DNA of 45,840 bases from Archangium sp. (GTDB taxonomy: Bacteria > Myxococcota > Myxococcia > Myxococcales > Myxococcaceae), in assembly GCA_016793585.1 (NCBI GenBank), contig JAEUJR010000841.1, positions 1 to 45,840 of the forward strand, written 5' to 3'. The notes under the pieces were generated by a model, which searched no databases, was not told the origin of the DNA, and saw only the letters and a program-made list of their open reading frames with translations. Positions 41,020 through 45,840 of this stretch are shown piece after piece (the stretch's first letter is position 1; every line of letters starts with the position of its first letter). Both the position numbers and the translations under genes were made by a program.

Positions 41020-41601
41020 TCAGGCGCGCTTCACTCCGGCCGCTGTCGCCCTCGAGTCCTTCTGCACGATGTTGAGCCACCGCTGAGTGGTCTCGGGCGT
41101 GAGGTGGTCGAGCTTGTGTTTGCCGTAGTGCACGTCGAAGACGCGCAGGTCGGGCGCGAGGAAGAAGCTCGCCGGCATGCGCATCTCGGCGCCGTCACGG
41201 GCGATGGGCGGGCGAGGCGTTCGCATGCTCTCCATGATGAGCGACACCTGGCCCATCGTGCGGAGCGAGCCGACGAACGAGCTCTCGACGCCGAACAGGT
41301 TGAAGAGCTTCGCCGTCGGGTCGGCCACCACCGGGAAGTCCATGTCTCCCCAGATGGTGATGGCCTGCTTGAGGTTCGCGTCGCTCGACTCGAAGACGTT
41401 GACGATGCCCAGCCCCGCCCCCAGCACGCCCGGCGCCTGCTTGGCGAACGAGCGAATGGCGAGGTTGCACAACGGGCAGCCGACGTAGCGATGGAAGGAC
41501 AAGATGGTGAACTTGCCCTTCAGGCTGGCGCTGGTGATGACGGCTCCGGTGGTGCTGATGGCTTCGAACGACGGCGCGAGGTCGCCTGGTCTGAGTTTCA
41601 C
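41020..41601 (-). CDS. Peroxiredoxin-like (AhpC/TSA family) protein
   Basis: 193 aa, thioredoxin fold with GDLAPSFEAISTTG, FTILSFHRYVGCPLCNLAIRSF (CxxC at the position of peroxidatic Cys; ~41-46), and FPVVADPTAKLFNLFGV. Matches the peroxiredoxin-like branch with HRxxxCPxC. It could reduce peroxides using thiol donors. It lies 15 bp downstream of the haloperoxidase-like gene and 27 bp upstream of the ThDP enzyme gene, all same strand. A role in controlling peroxide used by the haloperoxidase is inference. Confidence 0.75.
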   Translation of the reverse strand: MKLRPGDLAPSFEAISTTGAVITSASLKGKFTILSFHRYVGCPLCNLAIRSFAKQAPGVLGAGLGIVNVFESSDANLKQAITIWGDMDFPVVADPTAKLFNLFGVESSFVGSLRTMGQVSLIMESMRTPRPPIARDGAEMRMPASFFLAPDLRVFDVHYGKHKLDHLTPETTQRWLNIVQKDSRATAAGVKRA

Positions 41602-41616
41602 CCGATGCGCCCTAGC

Positions 41617-43116
41617 TCAGTTGCAGCGCGGCTGAGGTGCCGGTGCGGTTCCATTCAGATGTGCCTGGAGGAACTCATAGGCGCGATCACCAATCGGCTT
41701 GCAAAGGCGCAGGCCTTCGTTCACCGCAGCCTGGAAGTGGACGCCGCTGTTGACGCGGCTCTGGGCGCAGCGGGTCTCGAAGTCGCTCCACGTGGGGAAG
41801 TAGAGCGTGAGGTCGGTCGCAGGGGTGATGCCCGGCTCGATGACCGAGGAGCCAGCGGGAGCGGCGACGGGCAGGCCCAGCGCCTCCCCCGTGCCCAGGA
41901 AGCGACGGCTCGACTGCGCGTGCGCAGCACAGAAGCACGCCGAGCCCGACGGGTAGTCGGGGTGGTCGGCGACGCCGAAGTACGGCCGAAACTCGTTGCC
42001 GCGCATGCTGACGGTGCCCAGGCCAGGCCCGCCCCACGCGTTGATGCGCTGGTTGCCGTAGATGTACCGAATCGCCGAGTGCGGGCGAACCGCGTCCCAC
42101 TGCACCTTCTGGTTCCACGTCGCGATGGCACCGTCGAACGCGGCCACGTTCACGAGGAAGTCGTACTGCACCACCTGGTCGAGCGTCATGCCGCGCGAGA
42201 GCGCCACGAAGAGCGTCGCGTAGCCGAGGCTGGCCACCTTGTTGTTGAAGAACTCGGCGATCATCTTCCGCTCGTCGTTCAGGTTCGCGGTGGCGTTGAT
42301 GACGACGTCGGCCTGGGCCTTGTAGCGCTGACGACCTTGCGGGCCGCGCAGCAGGCTGTCGACGGGCGGAGGCGACTGGAACTGGTTCACGTTGCGGTAG
42401 CTGTACGCGCGCGTGGTGGCGAGCTGCGGCGTGACGAACTGCTGCGCCGTGAAGATGCCGTTGCCGTTGCTCACGATCTCAGGCTGCCAGCGGCTCGGGT
42501 CGCGCAGCTCGAAGGGCGTGTTGCGCGGCTGATAGCCCGTGGTGTCGGCGTAGGGGAAGCGGTTGTACTCGCGGCCACCTTCGTCACCGAGCTGGTTCAT
42601 GCCGTCGTGTTCACGGTCGGCGACCACGGCGTTGCCGGCGAGGTTTCCGATGCCGACGGCCGTCGTCGGGTTCGTCGAGGTGTCGTCGGGGTCGAGCGTG
42701 AGCAGGTTCATCATCGCGCGCCAGTTCGCCACGCGCTTCGGGTACAGGCTCAGCAGCACGCGGTACGAGGCGTAGGCCATGGCGATGTTCTTGTTGCGGT
42801 TGGTGACGCTCTCAGAAGCGGGGCGACGACCCAGCCGGCTCGACACGCCGACGGCGGTGGGGTGGTACGGCGCGATGGCGTCGAAGCAGGCATGACCGAT
42901 GAGGGTCGTCGTGCGCAGCACCAGGGTGGCGTCGCCGGGCTTCACGCCACTCACCGGGTCGAGCAGCACGGGCACGATGGAGGGCGCGATGGTCTCGACC
43001 AGCGCGTTGCCCGTGTCGAAGTTGATGGCCACTGGAGGTGGCGGAGCTCCCTGACCAAATGCAATCCCACTCGCGAACGACAGCAACGCCACCACCGTTT
43101 TCGCCCAGTTCCCCAT
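41617..43116 (-). CDS. Secreted vanadium-haloperoxidase/PAP2-like protein
   Basis: 499 aa with a Sec signal (TVVALLSFASGIAFGQ), so extracytoplasmic. Vanadate/phosphate-binding motifs of the VHPO/PAP2 family: K337-x6-R344 in QKVQWDAVRP, PSGS at 389-392 (family PSGH), and SRVNSGVH with R454 and H460. The His that in vanadium chloroperoxidase is H404 is Ser392 here, while other ligands are kept. Activity might be halide oxidation with H2O2 or phosphatase-like; both are possible. ATG 43116 has an AAGGGG RBS, and the palindrome at 43138 lies upstream. It heads the minus-strand cluster. Confidence 0.78.
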   Translation of the reverse strand: MGNWAKTVVALLSFASGIAFGQGAPPPPVAINFDTGNALVETIAPSIVPVLLDPVSGVKPGDATLVLRTTTLIGHACFDAIAPYHPTAVGVSSRLGRRPASESVTNRNKNIAMAYASYRVLLSLYPKRVANWRAMMNLLTLDPDDTSTNPTTAVGIGNLAGNAVVADREHDGMNQLGDEGGREYNRFPYADTTGYQPRNTPFELRDPSRWQPEIVSNGNGIFTAQQFVTPQLATTRAYSYRNVNQFQSPPPVDSLLRGPQGRQRYKAQADVVINATANLNDERKMIAEFFNNKVASLGYATLFVALSRGMTLDQVVQYDFLVNVAAFDGAIATWNQKVQWDAVRPHSAIRYIYGNQRINAWGGPGLGTVSMRGNEFRPYFGVADHPDYPSGSACFCAAHAQSSRRFLGTGEALGLPVAAPAGSSVIEPGITPATDLTLYFPTWSDFETRCAQSRVNSGVHFQAAVNEGLRLCKPIGDRAYEFLQAHLNGTAPAPQPRCN

Positions 43117-43137
43117 GCAGATCCCCTTGTTGCCGCC

Positions 43138-43150
43138 GATCAAATTGATC
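43138..43150. promoter_or_regulatory. 13-bp perfect palindrome upstream of the cluster's first gene
   Basis: GATCAA-A-TTGATC lies 21 bp upstream of ATG 43116. It is AT-rich for this genome and perfectly symmetric, so it is a plausible operator for the whole 36566-43116 transcript. The remaining 43117-43370 gap (254 bp) shows no ORF or RNA I can support. Confidence 0.4.
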
Positions 43151-43370
43151 GACGTCAGGAGACTGTCGCAGATGGGTCGGGTGAGACCGCAAGGCTCCGG
43201 CGTACGCTTCGAGGCACCCGATGTGCGTCGGGCTGGGTCGCTCCACTGACATCGAAGAATTGTGTCCTCCATCGAATCTGTGATGGCGGTGCGCTCTCAG
43301 AACACGTGCGAAGCGACTGGCTCTGCCCGATGCTGGGCGGCCTTCAACCTCGCTCCGGAGCTTTCGCCCC

Positions 43371-44848
<1,478 letters not shown>

Positions 44849-44852
<4 letters not shown>

Positions 44853-45604
44853 GGTGGTTCGTCGCCGCGGCGCTCGTCGTCTTCACCGGGTGTGCGAAGT
44901 GTTCAGAGCAGGTGGTCGTCGACGCCGGGGTGGCCGCTCCCGCCGCGGCGAAGGGGCCGAAGAAGTTCTCGACCGACCTGCGCACGGTGGTGCTCACCAT
45001 CTACCCCGAGTACCGCGGCACGGCCGTGAAGACGGGGGTCGCGCGCCTGCAGCGCACCTTGAAGGGCAAGGTCGACTGGCAGGCGCGCACCCGAGCGCTG
45101 TTCGCGAAGCACCACATCACCGAGACGCCGGCCGACGGTGGCCTCGAAGGCACCTTCGACCTCTTCCACTTTCGCACCGACGAGACGCCGACGGGCACGG
45201 TGGCCGCCATCGAGCTGCCGGTCGACGGCGAGACGCTGGGGCGCCTGTACACGAACCCCGCGTCGCTCTCGACGCTGCAGCTGGGCCTGTTTCTGCCGCG
45301 AGAGAACGTCGACATCGAGCGCGACGTCTTCGACTTCCAGCTCGTCTACGTGACGCAGACCGAGCACCGCGCGTCGTTCCTCACGCGGCAGCTCGTCGAG
45401 CTGATGCTGGGGAACGCGCAGTGGAAGGTCGAGGGCGCGCTGCCCGCTGGCTGGGAGCCGAACCCGAACGACGGCGGCTATGGCGAGGTGCCCGAGAACT
45501 TCACCGTGAAGCTCGTCGGCGTCGTCGATGGCGCCACCGTGACGGTCACGCGCGAAGTGCGGCGGGTGACGATCGAGTACCGGCTCGTGACGTACGAGCC
45601 GTGA
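44849..45604 (+). CDS. Lipoprotein of unknown function
   Basis: 251 aa. Lipobox VVFTGC (Cys15), an Ala/Pro linker and a soluble mixed alpha/beta domain. No recognised family. ATGA overlap with glpK suggests coupled expression; 26 bp separate it from the DUF2330 gene. Confidence 0.6.
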
Positions 45605-45630
45605 ACGCAGCAGTCCTGCAGGGGGAACTC

Positions 45631-45840
45631 ATGAGACGTCTCGTCGTCGCAGCGCTCTGTCTGGCTCCGTTCGCCGCGTCTGCCTTCTGCGGCTTCTATG
45701 TCGCGGGTGGCGGCGCCGAGCTGTTCAACAACGCCACGCAGGTGGTGCTGATGCGCGAAGGCACGCGCACGGTGTTGTCGATGCAGAACAACTACCAGGG
45801 CCCGGCAGAAGACTTCGCCATGGTGATTCCGGTGCCGGTG
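45631..45840 (+). CDS. DUF2330-domain protein, N-terminal part (partial)
   Basis: The first 70 codons only; the gene runs off the window. GGGGGAA precedes the ATG at 45631. A signal peptide (MRRLVVAALCLAPFAASA) is followed by FCGFYVAGGGAELFNNATQV, RTVLSMQNNYQGPAEDFAMV and IPVPV, which matches the start of the DUF2330 family (secreted or surface proteins in myxobacteria and other phyla). Function unknown. Confidence 0.8.
   Translation, partial: MRRLVVAALCLAPFAASAFCGFYVAGGGAELFNNATQVVLMREGTRTVLSMQNNYQGPAEDFAMVIPVPV

Noticed and set aside
36566..43116. Phosphonate biosynthesis cluster
   Set aside because: A ThDP enzyme and citrate-synthase-like proteins would fit, but no PEP mutase motif (EDKxxxxxNS) is present in the window.

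Overview
The window is a chromosomal segment from a high-GC bacterium, most likely a member of the Myxococcota (Archangiaceae/Myxococcales-like). The support is strong G/C bias at third codon positions, many lipoproteins with 'DAG' or Gly-Ser-rich linkers after the lipobox, Cys-rich CGPxxCxGCC repeats, a DUF2330 protein, two proteins resembling the Myxococcus TIGR02265/DUF2378 paralogue family, and an ECF sigma / TM-protein / outer-membrane-protein unit. No rRNA, tRNA, CRISPR array, insertion sequence or prophage was seen. Nearly the whole window is coding; the longest gene-free stretches are about 100-250 bp.

Layout. 1-6.2 kb: a GT22-like membrane mannosyltransferase, a large repetitive protein of unknown role, endonuclease VIII (nei) and a ferritin-like lipoprotein. 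6.3-17.4 kb: a YfaP/TPR protein, a polysaccharide deacetylase, a CotH-type lipoprotein, a zinc-ribbon protein, a three-domain cell-wall hydrolase, a LysR regulator divergent from a membrane protein, and Skp/OmpH. 17.4-24.3 kb (mostly minus strand): an apparently frameshifted sigma-like ORF, methylmalonyl-CoA decarboxylase (scpB), small envelope proteins, a 21-bp repeat array and an operon of outer-membrane-like protein, ECF sigma factor and TM protein. 24.3-28.1 kb: two related Cys-rich lipoproteins, each preceded by the same promoter-like box exactly 71 bp before its start codon. 28.7-34.8 kb: an AlgI/AlgJ-like O-acetylation pair, a hybrid histidine kinase and a secreted beta-helix protein.

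35.4-43.1 kb holds the most unusual content: seven minus-strand genes packed with overlaps or gaps of 27 bp or less. In transcription order they are a secreted vanadium-haloperoxidase-like protein, a peroxiredoxin-like protein, an acetolactate-synthase-type ThDP enzyme, a 68-aa protein, two citrate-synthase-like proteins lacking the usual catalytic histidines, and a HisC-like aminotransferase. After 45 bp these are followed by an anthrax-lethal-factor-like metalloprotease and a 4-bp-overlapping 68-aa ORF. I read the first seven as a candidate uncharacterised small-molecule pathway and the last two as a candidate effector with its partner; both readings are inference. The window ends with glycerol kinase (glpK), a lipoprotein and the start of a DUF2330 protein.

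All functions come from motif recognition by eye; no database search or structure prediction was run.
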